A program made the translations under genes and the position numbers. A stretch of DNA of 64,000 nt from Nocardia sienata NBRC 100364 (GTDB lineage Bacteria; Actinomycetota; Actinomycetes; Mycobacteriales; Mycobacteriaceae), in NCBI RefSeq assembly GCF_001613205.1, contig NZ_BDBX01000016.1, forward strand, positions 1 to 64,000, written 5' to 3'. The notes under the pieces are model-generated. The model saw only the letters and a program-made list of their open reading frames with translations, was not told where the DNA came from and did not search any database. This document shows, piece after piece, positions 46,206 through 60,767 of this stretch. How positions within the stretch are numbered: position 1 is the stretch's first letter; each line of letters begins with the position of its first letter.

Positions 46206-46590
46206 TCTGCTCCAGTCAACCCTGGCCCCTGATCGGGACGCTCCCGTTAAGCCATCGCCAAGATGCTGAACCCGGCCGATGACACCGACGTGTGTAACAG
46301 GTGAACAACAACCACGCGTCACAATTACACGATCGGATCACGATCTCGTACCGGGACACACCGCAGATAACAATAGAGCGACGATCTTGGTATCGCCAGC
46401 CCAGCCCGGGCCGACCACCGGAGACGAGCGATCGCCCGGATTTCACCGGAAAGGCTGCGTGCCGAATTCGGCCCCCGCCCGAAATACGTCGGCGCGGTGT
46501 CCCCGGAGAAAACCGGTAACACCGCGCCGTAACGTATTCATTTGTGCCGCAGCCTCCCCGGCTCAGCGGTCCGGGACCGCCGCGCCGAGA
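46206..46590. other. Gene-free 385-bp gap before the cutinase gene
   Basis: Lies between the gltD stop and the cutinase start, both on the minus strand. AT-richer than the neighbouring genes (46300-46390). It should contain the cutinase promoter and a gltD terminator, but I cannot name a convincing element. Confidence 0.4.
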
Positions 46591-48060
46591 TCAGCGCTGG
46601 GCGACAGCGGTGGGCGGGATCGGCGCGGGCAACGCCGTCTCACCCTCCAGGTACCGGTCCACCGCGGACGCGGCGGCGCGGCCCTCGGCGATCGCCCAGA
46701 CGATCAGGGACTGACCGCGGCCCATATCGCCGGCCACGAAGACACCGGGAATGTTGGTGGCCCAGTTCTTGTCCCGCTGGACATTGCCGCGCTGGTCATA
46801 GCCCACCCCGAGATCGGTGAGCAGACCCGGCTTGTCGGGGCCGACGAAGCCCATGGCCAGCAGCACCAGATCCGCCTCGAGGGTGAAATCGGTTCCCTCC
46901 ACCTTCTCGAACCGGCCGTTGGCCATCTTGACCTCGTGCGCCTCGAGCCCGGTGACCTTGCCGTCCGCGCCGACGAAACGTTCGGTGTTCACGGAGAACA
47001 CCCGCTCGCCACCCTCTTCGTGTGCCGAGGACACCCGGTACATGAGCGGGTAGGTCGGCCACGGAGTGGATCCGGCCCGCTCCTCCGGCGGTCGCGGCAT
47101 GATCTCGAACTGGTGCACGCTGGCCGCGCCCTGCCGGTGTGAAGTGCCCAGGCAGTCGGCGCCGGTGTCACCGCCGCCGATGATGACGACCTTCTTACCG
47201 TGCGCGTGAATCGGCGGCAGACCCTTGTCGTCGGTCACCGGGTCACCCTGCTGGACCCGGTTGGCCCACGGCAGGAATTCCATGGCCTGGTGGATTCCGT
47301 CGAGTTCCCGGCCCGGGATGGGTAGGTCACGCGCCTGGGTGGCGCCACCGGCGAGGACCACCGCGTCGAACCGCTCGCGCAGCTCGTCGGCGGTGATATC
47401 GATACCGACATTGACGCCGGGCTTGAAGATGGTGCCCTCGGCCTCCATCTGGGCCAGGCGGCGGTCGATGAAACGCTTCTCCATCTTGAATTCCGGGATG
47501 CCGTACCGCATCAGACCGCCGATGCGGTCGGCCCGCTCGAATACGGTCACGGTGTGACCGGCACGGGTGAGCTGCTGCGCCGCGGCCAGGCCCGCGGGGC
47601 CGGACCCCACGACCGCGACCTTCTTACCGGTGAGCCGGGTCGGGTAGACCGGCGCGACCCAGCCCTCGTCGAAGGCGTTCTCGATGATCTCGACCTCGAC
47701 CTGCTTGATGGTCACCGGATCCTGGTTGATCCCGAGCACACAGGACGCCTCACACGGCGCCGGGCACAGCCGCCCGGTGAACTCCGGGAAGTTGTTGGTC
47801 GCGTGCAGCCGGTCGATACCCTCGCGCCAACGGTCCTTGTAGACCAGGTCGTTCCACTCGGGAATCAGGTTCCCCAGCGGGCAGCCGTTGTGGCAGAACG
47901 GGATACCGCAGTCCATACAGCGGCTGGCCTGCCGCTGCAGGGTCTCGTGCGGAAAACCCTCCTGGTAGACCTCTTTCCAGTCCATCAGGCGCAGCGGCAC
48001 CGGACGGCGGGCGGGTAGCTCACGGGACGTGTGCTTCAGAAATCCTTGGGTGTCACCCAC
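46591..48060 (-). CDS. gltD: Glutamate synthase small subunit
   Basis: The NADPH-oxidising beta subunit, 489 residues from the GTG at 48060 (GDTQGFLKHTSRELPARRP). The N-terminal [4Fe-4S] motif is CMDCGIPFCHNGCP. FAD binds at GSGPAGLAAAQQL and NADPH at IGGGDTGADC. A final GDMGRGQSLIVWAIAEGR segment is the FAD-linked end. A GGGGG sequence lies 6 nt before the GTG; a start at 48081 would fall in the repeated spacer. It pairs with GltB to convert glutamine and 2-oxoglutarate into two glutamates. Confidence 0.95.
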   Translation of the reverse strand: MGDTQGFLKHTSRELPARRPVPLRLMDWKEVYQEGFPHETLQRQASRCMDCGIPFCHNGCPLGNLIPEWNDLVYKDRWREGIDRLHATNNFPEFTGRLCPAPCEASCVLGINQDPVTIKQVEVEIIENAFDEGWVAPVYPTRLTGKKVAVVGSGPAGLAAAQQLTRAGHTVTVFERADRIGGLMRYGIPEFKMEKRFIDRRLAQMEAEGTIFKPGVNVGIDITADELRERFDAVVLAGGATQARDLPIPGRELDGIHQAMEFLPWANRVQQGDPVTDDKGLPPIHAHGKKVVIIGGGDTGADCLGTSHRQGAASVHQFEIMPRPPEERAGSTPWPTYPLMYRVSSAHEEGGERVFSVNTERFVGADGKVTGLEAHEVKMANGRFEKVEGTDFTLEADLVLLAMGFVGPDKPGLLTDLGVGYDQRGNVQRDKNWATNIPGVFVAGDMGRGQSLIVWAIAEGRAAASAVDRYLEGETALPAPIPPTAVAQR

Positions 48061-48179
48061 GAGCGGCCCCCGAATAGTCACAGCGCCTCATCGACGCCAC
48101 CTGCGGAATGTTCTTACCGGCCACGAGCGGCCTCGAATAGTCACAGCGCCTCATCGACGCCGCCTGCTTGATGTTCTTA

Positions 48180-48187
<8 letters not shown>
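48061..48187. repeat. Tandem about 63-nt duplication between gltB and gltD
   Basis: Copy A (48061-48124) and copy B (48125-48187) share about 56 of 63 positions. Both resemble the last coding part of gltB (from 48188 on: GAGCGGCCTC, CGCCTCGTCGACG, CTTACC), so they look like decayed copies of it. The gltB stop lies in copy B and the gltD start at the edge of copy A. Confidence 0.75.
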
Positions 48188-52832
<4,645 letters not shown>

Positions 52833-53746
52833 GCCTCTGCCTTCGAGAAAGTCGACCTCGACGTGGTGCGGCCTTTGCGAGAACGCCCTGTCGAACGCCG
52901 GTACTGTCGAACGCTCCCTGCTTGGACTGCGTTCGTACGTTGGCCGACACCAGCCGCGCTGATGGTGTTCGGCGTGCAGTCACGTCTGAAGTTTTTCCAC
53001 CTGTCGCTGTGCGCAGGTACCCGCCGGTAACGAAACGCTTACGCGTTCGGAACCCGGGAGCGGGATTTCGCCCACTAGGCTGGCCTGGTCGGTGGTCGCC
53101 CGAGCGTGCTCTTCGGCCGGACACGGGTATGTGCGGCGTAAGAGCAAACGATAAGCCAGGTCCGGGACCCAACCAACCAAGGTTGCCCTAAGAAGCGGAT
53201 CTAGCTGGGCTTCTTCATTCGTTCCTCCACGTATGCGCGTTTTCTAGTGTAAAGCAGCTTTCGGGGGTGAATCGATCCCGGATCGGCCCTCCGAACAGCA
53301 GCGATTCAGCGGTTGCGAGCCTTTCCCGATACCGCGCCGTATCTACCGAACCCACGCTCACCTGCATCGAAGATGAATTCCCGGCAGCCGCGGAAGGCAA
53401 ACCCATCGGCCTGCGGCTAACTGTTGCGCACCCCGGTGAGATGTTCGTGACAGCCTCGTGACGAGCACAGAACATGATCCGACCGTTCGGCCTGTTTTTG
53501 CCTTCGACACCCACAGCACATGATCAGCAAACCACCATTCGAGTGGTTTACAACACACTTTTCCGGCCCGGGCGCGCATCGCTTCCGTTGTGGGAGCGCG
53601 GGTTTCGGGGAGGTCTGCGGCAAGGCCCGGACACGGCTCGCACAGCGGCCACCGTATGCTGCGCGACACCCTTGTGAAGATCCCCACACCCGATCGTCAA
53701 GGGTCGATGGACAGGCACGTGCCTGTCACGCTGAGACAACGAATCG
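52833..53746. other. Gene-free 914-bp gap between gltB and a DUF4407 gene
   Basis: The two flanking genes diverge, so both promoters lie here. No reading frame has coding character. Two small inverted repeats are visible: AAGAAGC (53190-53196) with GCTTCTT (53209-53215), and AAACCAC (53529-53535) with GTGGTTT (53543-53549). The 53150-53560 part is AT-richer. A small RNA is possible but unproven. Confidence 0.45.
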
Positions 53747-55420
53747 ATGACAGCTGCAGAGGATATGGGCCCCATGAGCGTCACCGGCATGTTCATCCGG
53801 CTCGGCGGCGGGCAGCCCGCCGAAACCGCCGAGGGATACGAGCGCACGGGCTATACCGTCACCGGGGTAGGGGTGGCGCTGTTCGCCTTCGTCACCGGCG
53901 CGGTCACCGCTTCCGCCATGAGCGCCGCCGATCAACCACCTGGCGCGGTCGCCGCCATCGCCCTGGTGGCCGGAGTCCTCGCGGGCCTGCTCGGCCGGGC
54001 ACTGGCCGGGGCCGAGCCCACTGCCCGCCCCGATCTACCCGCCGGGACCCTCAATGTCGCGGCCATCGCCACGCGGGTGGGTACCGCGCTGGTGGCCGGT
54101 GTCGTGGTGGCCGAGATGGCGGTGACCGTGCTGTTCGGCGGCACCGTGGACCGGTTACTCGACGAGCGTGCCGCGACCGCGGCCGCCACGGCCCCCACCG
54201 TCCGTACCGCCCAGGACGAGCTGGATCGCGCGGTCGCCGACCGAACCGCGCTGGACGCGACCATCGCCGCGGCCGCCGCGGAGATCGACAACGCCCTGAT
54301 CATCGCCCGGTGCGAGTTCAACCCGACCCCGCAGTGTCCGCAGACCAAGATCACCGGGGTCCCCGGCCGGGGACCGGAGGCGCAAACCGCCAACGCGATG
54401 CTCGACGATGCCCGCACCGCGCTGACCGCCGCGCAGAACCGCGTAGCCCCGCTCGACCAGCGCGTATCCGATGCCCGCCTGGCCCTGCGCGACGCGCAGC
54501 TGGCGGCCGCCGAGGGGGACCGCGGGTTCGGTGCGCGGTGGTCGGCGGCACACGAATACACCGTCGGCGCGCTGAGCGCCCTGGGACTACGGGCGCTGAC
54601 CTGGCTGCTCTTCGCGCTCCTGGCGCTGCTGCCGCTGATCCTGCGCTGGTGGCGCGGTGAGACCGCACAGGAGCGGCGCCGGGCCGCCGACACCGTACGC
54701 GACCGCGCCGAACGCGCCGCCGATGCGGCGATCGCCGAGAAACAGGCCCGGGTCCGGGCCGATACCGCCGCCGTCCGACTCGAACAGCAGCTCACCGCGG
54801 CCGAACTCGCGGCCGAGGCCGATACCACCATCGACCGGGAACGCCAGCGCACCCGGATCATCGCCGCGCTCGGTGGACTGGAGATCGGCGTCACCGAGCG
54901 CGACCCCGACCCCGCCCTGCCGGCGGCGGCCGGGAACAACGCTGCGCTGCCGGGAAGCGATCGGCCGGACCTACCGGTCCCGCTGGGCAAGGAGATCGCG
55001 GGCCGGCAGCCGGCGGGTCTGGAACTCCCGATCATCGGCACCGTCCCGTTCACCGATACCGTCGCCCGCTGGATCGGCCCGCTGGTCCCGGATTTCGTCA
55101 GCTCGGCCATCGACACCGCCGTCGATACCGCGAGTCGGCCGCTGCGCACCGCTCGCCAGGTACTCACCGAGGCCGAGGAGATCACCTTTACTCTGCGCCG
55201 GGCACGAAAGGTCAGCGTGGACAGCGGTATCGAGGATTCGCGCATCGTCGATGACCGTCGGGCCGGCCGCCGTGGCGGCGCGGTGGACGCCGATATCACC
55301 CTGGGCTCGGAGGCCATCGTTTCCGCCACGACCCATCTCGAGCCGGGGACCACCGCCGCGCTGCCCGCCGGTGGTGAACGCGAGATCGCCGCGCCTCGCG
55401 AACTACCCCCCGGCAGCTGA
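53747..55420 (+). CDS. DUF4407 membrane protein
   Basis: A 557-residue protein with helices near 37-60, 65-88, 100-125 and 285-305, and long Ala/Arg/Glu-rich coiled regions (about 140-270 and 310-385). The arrangement is that of DUF4407. The C-terminal 170 residues are disordered. A CEFNPTPQC segment with two Cys lies in the extracytoplasmic loop. Function unknown; coiled-coil membrane proteins of this kind may organise the envelope. An alternative ATG is 9 codons in. Confidence 0.72.
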   Translation: MTAAEDMGPMSVTGMFIRLGGGQPAETAEGYERTGYTVTGVGVALFAFVTGAVTASAMSAADQPPGAVAAIALVAGVLAGLLGRALAGAEPTARPDLPAGTLNVAAIATRVGTALVAGVVVAEMAVTVLFGGTVDRLLDERAATAAATAPTVRTAQDELDRAVADRTALDATIAAAAAEIDNALIIARCEFNPTPQCPQTKITGVPGRGPEAQTANAMLDDARTALTAAQNRVAPLDQRVSDARLALRDAQLAAAEGDRGFGARWSAAHEYTVGALSALGLRALTWLLFALLALLPLILRWWRGETAQERRRAADTVRDRAERAADAAIAEKQARVRADTAAVRLEQQLTAAELAAEADTTIDRERQRTRIIAALGGLEIGVTERDPDPALPAAAGNNAALPGSDRPDLPVPLGKEIAGRQPAGLELPIIGTVPFTDTVARWIGPLVPDFVSSAIDTAVDTASRPLRTARQVLTEAEEITFTLRRARKVSVDSGIEDSRIVDDRRAGRRGGAVDADITLGSEAIVSATTHLEPGTTAALPAGGEREIAAPRELPPGS

Positions 55421-55536
55421 CCACCGCGCGGGCCGGATGCCCGCCCGCGCGCCGCGACCCACCGCACCGGCGGGCATATCGCCACCTTCGCTCCGGACCG
55501 GCGCGGACCGAACCGGCGCCCATTAGACTCGGCCGC

Positions 55537-56445
55537 GTGCAGCCTGCCGCTGATACGGCCGGTTCCGTCGGGGCGGGAACATATCCGGAAGGCCGAGCCC
55601 AGGTAGCGACGGTTCCGATCCGCCCGCTGAGTTTCCGGGAACTGCTCGACGCGCCGTTCGCGCTCCTGCAGGCCGATATCCGGACGCTGGCGAAAGGTGC
55701 CGCGGTGCTGCTGGTGGCCGGAGAACTCATGGTGGCCGGGTCGATCGGGTTGATCTCGCATCTGACCGACGGCTCCGATACGGGGACCGCCCTCGCCGCG
55801 CTGTTCGCGACACTCGGTAGCGCCTGGGTCATCCGGCTGGTCCTGCGCGGTGTCACGGTCGGCACCGGCCTGGCCCGGGCCGACCTGCGGCCGATCGGGC
55901 TGCGGGAAAGTCTGCGCCGCACCGCCGGGCGGCTGGGCCCGCTGCTGCTCACCCAGCTCTCGTTCACCGCGATCGGGATCGCGGTCCTCGGTATCAGCGC
56001 CGTGCTCTTCCCGTTCACCTTCCTCGGCAGCCTGCTCTGGTTCGTGGTCGCCTACCCCTGCTGCCTGCTCTGGCTGGCCTGGCTGCGCGCGCGTCATCTC
56101 GTGGCCGTGCCGGTGCTGTTCGCCGAGGGTGCCGGCGCCCGTGCGGCGCTGTCACGGTCGGGCGCACTGGTCGCGAACCTACGCGCCCGCCTGGCCGGTC
56201 TCTGGATCTGTCAGCGTCTGCTCTTCACACTGCTCGTGGCACCGCTGCTGGGTCTCATACTCTTCGCCGGTGATATCTCGGGCACCCACCGGTGGGCGTT
56301 CCTGGTACTGGTCACCGTCGCCGGTCTGCTGTCGGCGGCCTTCACCGAGATCGTGGAGTCCAGCGCCCGGGTGGTCGGTTACCTGGATCTGCGCTGCCGG
56401 CGCGAGGGCGCCGATATCCGGATCCCCGGCGGAGGTAGCCGGTGA
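55537..56445 (+). CDS. Polytopic membrane protein of the MoxR cluster
   Basis: A 302-residue protein with about six helices (55-75, 85-108, 148-180, 225-250, 255-280). It begins with a soluble segment IRPLSFRELLDAPFALLQAD, typical of the membrane-domain family found with GDPD or DUF4129 genes. Function unknown. GTG start. The next gene overlaps its stop by 4 nt (GTGA), tying it to the MoxR system; its place matches Rv3690. Confidence 0.75.
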   Translation: MQPAADTAGSVGAGTYPEGRAQVATVPIRPLSFRELLDAPFALLQADIRTLAKGAAVLLVAGELMVAGSIGLISHLTDGSDTGTALAALFATLGSAWVIRLVLRGVTVGTGLARADLRPIGLRESLRRTAGRLGPLLLTQLSFTAIGIAVLGISAVLFPFTFLGSLLWFVVAYPCCLLWLAWLRARHLVAVPVLFAEGAGARAALSRSGALVANLRARLAGLWICQRLLFTLLVAPLLGLILFAGDISGTHRWAFLVLVTVAGLLSAAFTEIVESSARVVGYLDLRCRREGADIRIPGGGSR

Positions 56446-57476
56446 CCGAGCCGTCCCGGACCGTCCCGGAGCCGCCCCGGCTGGATGCCGCCGCGGTCCA
56501 TTCGGCCGCCGCCGACCACGCGGCCGCCCGCGGTGACTTCGATACCGCGCTGCGCGAACGCTTCCGGGCGGTGCTGCGTGGGCTGGAACAGCGCGGCCTG
56601 CTCGAGGTGCGCCGATCGCGCACCGCCCGCGAAACCTCGCACGAAGCGGCGGCGAGCCTGTCCGCGGAGGACTTCGGTGAGCTTCCGTCCGCGGCCAGGT
56701 CGTTCGACGAGGTCGTCTACGGCGGCCGCCGAGCGGATGAAGAGGAGTACCGCCGCCTGACGCAGGCCGACCGGTTCTCCGCGGCGGCGCCGCCCCCGGC
56801 GGCCGAACCGATCGATATCGAACCCGCCCGCCGCGGATCGTGGTGGCGACCAGGCTCGGGAGAGTGGCCCGCGATACTGCGCCACCCCCGGTTCTGGGCC
56901 GGCCTCGCCGCGCTGGTCCTGCTCCTACTGGTCCTGTACGCGGTCCTGCAGGGCTGCTCCGGGCCCAGCGCACCGCGCGCCCCGGACGCGCCGCCGATCG
57001 ACCCGCCTCCGATAGACCCGCCGAGCGGCGACTACGACCCGGACCTGCCCCGGCCGACCGGCGACGACTCCCTTTTCGGGCGAACCCCCGGCTGGCTGGC
57101 CTACGGCGGACTGCAGTTCCTGATCGCCGCCGCCCTGCTGGTCTGGTGGCGGGCGCGGCGCCGGGGCACGGTGGTCGGTGAACCGCGGCCGGTGGAGGTC
57201 GCCGCCGATGAACTGCTGGCCGGACAGGCGGGGCTCTACCGCCGCTCCGGTGATCACGCGCATATCGCGGGAGTGTTGCGCGCCGCGACCGAGCGCAGAC
57301 TCCGCCGAGCGCTCGGCACCGGGACATCCCCGGAAGAACTGACGGCGGCCGTCGCCGCGCGGATCGGTGCCGACCCGGCCCTCGTCGGGTCGGCCCTGTA
57401 CGGGCCGGTGCCCGACGCATCGGCCTTGCAACTCGTTGCCGCGCAACTCGAATGGATCGAAGCGGAGGTCCGATGA
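56442..57476 (+). CDS. DUF4129 membrane protein
   Basis: A 344-residue protein. Helices lie near 148-168 (FWAGLAALVLLLLVLYAVLQG) and 215-235; the C-terminal DUF4129 domain (about 250-344) has AGLYRRSGDHAHIAGVLRAATE. The N-terminal 140 residues are soluble. It is placed exactly before the moxR gene (ATGA overlap) as in other MoxR-DUF58 clusters. It probably presents an extracytoplasmic or membrane part of the complex. Confidence 0.78.
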   Translation: MTEPSRTVPEPPRLDAAAVHSAAADHAAARGDFDTALRERFRAVLRGLEQRGLLEVRRSRTARETSHEAAASLSAEDFGELPSAARSFDEVVYGGRRADEEEYRRLTQADRFSAAAPPPAAEPIDIEPARRGSWWRPGSGEWPAILRHPRFWAGLAALVLLLLVLYAVLQGCSGPSAPRAPDAPPIDPPPIDPPSGDYDPDLPRPTGDDSLFGRTPGWLAYGGLQFLIAAALLVWWRARRRGTVVGEPRPVEVAADELLAGQAGLYRRSGDHAHIAGVLRAATERRLRRALGTGTSPEELTAAVAARIGADPALVGSALYGPVPDASALQLVAAQLEWIEAEVR

Positions 57477-58477
57477 CCAGCATTGACACCGGTAAGGCCG
57501 ACTCGGGAGCAGTCATGGCACCCGGCCCCGCCGAGGCGGCCGCCGCCTTCGCGGCGCTGCGGACCGAGATCGGCAAGGCGGTGGTGGGTAACGACAACGC
57601 CGTCATGTACCTGGTGCTGGCGCTGCTGTGCCGCGGGCACGTACTGCTGGAAGGTGTCCCCGGGGTGGCGAAGACCCTGCTGGTCCGAGCACTGGCCACC
57701 GCCCTGGACCTACAGCACGCCCGAGTCCAGTTCACCCCGGACCTGATGCCGGCCGATGTCACCGGATCACAGATCTACGATCCGCACTCGGCCGAATTCA
57801 CCTTCCGCGACGGTCCGGTGTTCACCAACCTGCTCCTGGCCGACGAGATCAACCGCACCCCACCGAAAACCCAGTCGGCACTGCTGGAATCCATGGAGGA
57901 GCGCCAGGTCTCGGTCGATGGTGCGCCCCGGCCGCTGCCGGACCCCTTCGTCGTGGTCGCCACCCAGAATCCCATCGAGCAGGAGGGCACCTACCCGCTG
58001 CCCGAGGCACAACTGGACCGCTTCCTGTTCAAGGTCGATATCCATCTCCCCGGCCGGGACGACGAGTTCCGCGTTCTGCAGCGGCACGCAGACGGTTTCG
58101 ACCCCCGCGACCTCACCGCGGCCGGCTTACGGCCGGTGGCCGGGCCGGCACATATCGCCGCCGCCCGCTCGGCGATCGCCGGAATCACGATCCGTCCGGA
58201 AGTTCTCGCCTATATCGTCGATCTGTGCCGCGCCACCCGGACCGCGGCGGCGGTCCAGCACGGCGCGTCCACCCGCGGCGCGACCGCGCTCATGTCCGCG
58301 GCACGGGCACTGGCCTGGCTGAACGGCCGGGGATTCGTCACGCCCGACGATGTGAAAACCGTTGCCGTGGCGGCTCTGCGACACCGGCTGCAACTGCGTC
58401 CCGAAGCCGAACTGGATGGAGTCACCAGCGAACAGGTGATGACTTCGCTGCTGCTGTCGATCCCGGTTCCGGTGTAG
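57473..58477 (+). CDS. MoxR-type AAA+ ATPase
   Basis: A 334-residue AAA+ chaperone. Walker A is GVPGVAKTLL, Walker B LLLADEINRTPPKTQSALLE, with sensor 1 ATQNPIEQEGTYPLPEAQLDRF and a C-terminal lid. MoxR proteins work with vWA/DUF58 partners to mature or insert metal-dependent or envelope proteins. ATG at 57473 overlaps the DUF4129 stop; the DUF58 gene starts 3 nt after its stop. It corresponds to Rv3692 (moxR2). Confidence 0.9.
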   Translation: MTSIDTGKADSGAVMAPGPAEAAAAFAALRTEIGKAVVGNDNAVMYLVLALLCRGHVLLEGVPGVAKTLLVRALATALDLQHARVQFTPDLMPADVTGSQIYDPHSAEFTFRDGPVFTNLLLADEINRTPPKTQSALLESMEERQVSVDGAPRPLPDPFVVVATQNPIEQEGTYPLPEAQLDRFLFKVDIHLPGRDDEFRVLQRHADGFDPRDLTAAGLRPVAGPAHIAAARSAIAGITIRPEVLAYIVDLCRATRTAAAVQHGASTRGATALMSAARALAWLNGRGFVTPDDVKTVAVAALRHRLQLRPEAELDGVTSEQVMTSLLLSIPVPV

Positions 58478-58480
58478 GCC

Positions 58481-59776
58481 GTGATCGTCACCGGCCGGCT
58501 GGTCGTCGTCGCGGCCGCCGCGGCACCGGCGGTCGTGCTGCCGGCTCCTTCGTGGGTCACGGTCCTGGTGGCCAGTGCGCTGATTCTCGCGCTCGCAGTG
58601 ACCGACCGCTCACTGGCCGCGCGGAGCGCAGATGTCACGCTGCACCGGCCCGAGTTGTCGGTGCTGCGGCTGGGCGCGCGCACCGAGGTCGAGCTGACAC
58701 TGACCAATACCGGATCCCGGACAGTGCGGGGTCTGCTCTGGGACGACTGGCCCGACAGTGCCCGCGCCACCGAGCGCGAACACCGGATCACCGTCCCCGC
58801 GTCCGGCCGGATCCGGCTGCGTACCACCCTCGCTCCCGCCCGGCGCGGCGATCGCGCCGCCGGCCCGGTGACGCTGCGCCTGTGGGGGCCGCTGGGTTTG
58901 GCCGGGTACCAATTCCACCGCGAGGTCCCGGCCCGGGTTCGCGCCTTGCCCCCGTTCCGCAGCGAACGGCTCCTCGCCGCCAAGGTGAAACGGCTGCACC
59001 ATCTGGAAGGCCGCAATCTGGCCGATGTGCGCGGCCAGGGCACCGAGTTCGACTCCTTCCGCGAATACGTACCGGGCGACGATGTCCGCACCATCGACTG
59101 GCGAGCCACCGCGCGAGCCACCGATGTACTCGTCCGCACCTGGCGCCCGGAACGCAACCGGCAGGTGCTCATGCTGCTGGACACCGGCCGGACCAGCGCG
59201 GGACGGGTAGGTACGGGTACTCGTTTGGAGATGTCGATCGAGGCGGCCCTTCTGCTGGGCGGTCTGGCCGCGGCCGGCGGCGATATGGTCGGTCTGCTCG
59301 CCTACGACCGGGCGGTGCGCGCCGAGGTGCCCACCGGTGTCGGCCGCGGCATCCAGCCCAAGCTCATGCATGCCCTGGCGGGTGTCGTTCCCGCCCTGGT
59401 CGACACCGACACCGACGGGCTGGTCCGGGCCGCTGTCCAGCGGGCCCGGCGGCGCAGCCTGATCGTCTGGTTCACCGGTCTCGACGGTGCGGCGGTCACC
59501 GAGAACCTGATTCCGGTGCTTCCCGTCCTGGCCCAACGGCATCGCGTTCTGATCGTGTCCGTCACCGATCCCGAAATCGCCGCCGCGGCCGCCGACCGCG
59601 GCAGCCTGCCGGCGCTGTACCGGGCAGCCGCCGCCGAGTCGCGGATCGCCGAGCACGCGATACTGCAGGAATCGCTGCGCCGGATGGGGATCGCGGTGGT
59701 CGCGGCGTCCGGAGCCGATCTGCCCGCTGCCCTCGCCGACGAGTACCTGGAACTCAAACGCTGCGGGGCTCTCTGA
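58481..59776 (+). CDS. DUF58 protein with vWA-like domain
   Basis: A 431-residue protein with two N-terminal helices (5-45), a beta region, and the DUF58 core FREYVPGDDVRTIDWRATAR. A vWA-like fold follows, with the MIDAS-type strand LMLLDTGRTSAG (the usual DxSxS is here DTGRT), so metal binding may be weak. It pairs with MoxR in the cluster. GTG start. Corresponds to Rv3693. Confidence 0.85.
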   Translation: MIVTGRLVVVAAAAAPAVVLPAPSWVTVLVASALILALAVTDRSLAARSADVTLHRPELSVLRLGARTEVELTLTNTGSRTVRGLLWDDWPDSARATEREHRITVPASGRIRLRTTLAPARRGDRAAGPVTLRLWGPLGLAGYQFHREVPARVRALPPFRSERLLAAKVKRLHHLEGRNLADVRGQGTEFDSFREYVPGDDVRTIDWRATARATDVLVRTWRPERNRQVLMLLDTGRTSAGRVGTGTRLEMSIEAALLLGGLAAAGGDMVGLLAYDRAVRAEVPTGVGRGIQPKLMHALAGVVPALVDTDTDGLVRAAVQRARRRSLIVWFTGLDGAAVTENLIPVLPVLAQRHRVLIVSVTDPEIAAAAADRGSLPALYRAAAAESRIAEHAILQESLRRMGIAVVAASGADLPAALADEYLELKRCGAL

Positions 59777-59793
59777 CCCCGGCAACGTCGACC

Positions 59794-60594
59794 TCAGCGC
59801 ACGGGAGGCAACGACACGGGCGCCGAAGCGAAAGCCGCCGGTGGTGAGAGCGCCGGTAGTGCGCGACGCTGGCGCTCGGCGATCACGCTGCCGAGAACCT
59901 GCACCGGCGGGTACCCGGCCGGTGGGGCGATCCGTAGCCGGGCGCACACCGCGTGGACGAGTGCGTGACCGAGTTCGTATTGCGCTGCCGGGGTCAGCGA
60001 GTTGATGCGGGTCAGGTACTGCCGCACGGCCAGGGCCAGATCCTCGGGCAGGGCCGCGAGGTCGAGTTCGGCCGACCAGCCGGTCAGCCGGACCGGCGGG
60101 ACGGCCAGCGCGGGTACCGACAGCCGCTGCCGCATGTGCACCACCACGGTGCCCGCGAGTACATCGCCCACCCGGCGTGCGTGCGGTGAGCACATCGAAC
60201 TCACCACCGCGATCACACCGAAGAGCCCGAGCATCCAGAAATCCACGATGGCGCCGGTGAGGCCCCGGGTGAGTGCGTGCCGGAAATCGATGGGGCCGCC
60301 GTCGGCACGGACCACCCGCAACCCGAGTGCCAGTTTTCCCGGGGTGGCGCCGCGTAACAGGGTCTCGAACGCGACCGGATAGCCGACGAGCACGGTCACC
60401 AGGGAAACCAGGGTCAAAGTGGTGAACCACGGGTCGGCGTCGTCGCCGCGGACCAGCAGCAGCACGCCGGTGAACAACGCGATCCCGAGCACGGCCTGCA
60501 GGATAAGGTCGAGTACGAATGCCGCCGCGCGGGTGGGGACCCGGGCGACCGGCAGTTCGATCGCCACGGCTTCGCCCGTCGTGAATTCGGCCAT
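59794..60594 (-). CDS. RDD-family membrane protein
   Basis: A 266-residue protein. RVPTRAAAFVLDLILQ opens the RDD domain (Arg and Asp-Asp-type motif), with four helices to about residue 160, and a soluble C-terminal tail. RDD proteins of some bacteria act as Na+/H+ antiporters, but most are unknown. It converges on the DUF58 gene and diverges from the SpoIIM gene, the arrangement of Rv3694c-Rv3695 in other order. Confidence 0.83.
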   Translation of the reverse strand: MAEFTTGEAVAIELPVARVPTRAAAFVLDLILQAVLGIALFTGVLLLVRGDDADPWFTTLTLVSLVTVLVGYPVAFETLLRGATPGKLALGLRVVRADGGPIDFRHALTRGLTGAIVDFWMLGLFGVIAVVSSMCSPHARRVGDVLAGTVVVHMRQRLSVPALAVPPVRLTGWSAELDLAALPEDLALAVRQYLTRINSLTPAAQYELGHALVHAVCARLRIAPPAGYPPVQVLGSVIAERQRRALPALSPPAAFASAPVSLPPVR

Positions 60595-60767
60595 ATCGCA
60601 TAGCATTCTTCCACGGCGACCGGTTTGCGGCCCGGGGTCGGTGCCCCGGGAAGGACAGCCGTCGCCATCGGTTCGCCGAGTAGGGGCCGTGCTGCCGTTG
60701 TGCGCAGTCCTCGGCGGGTACCGGCGGGGAGCCGACGGCGGTACAGGCGGGAGCGGGAGGCGAACCC

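Noticed and set aside
53170..53200. Possible IdeR box before gltB (AAGGTTGCCCTAA)
   Set aside because: Too few matches to the consensus and no symmetric second half; glutamate synthase is not a known IdeR target.
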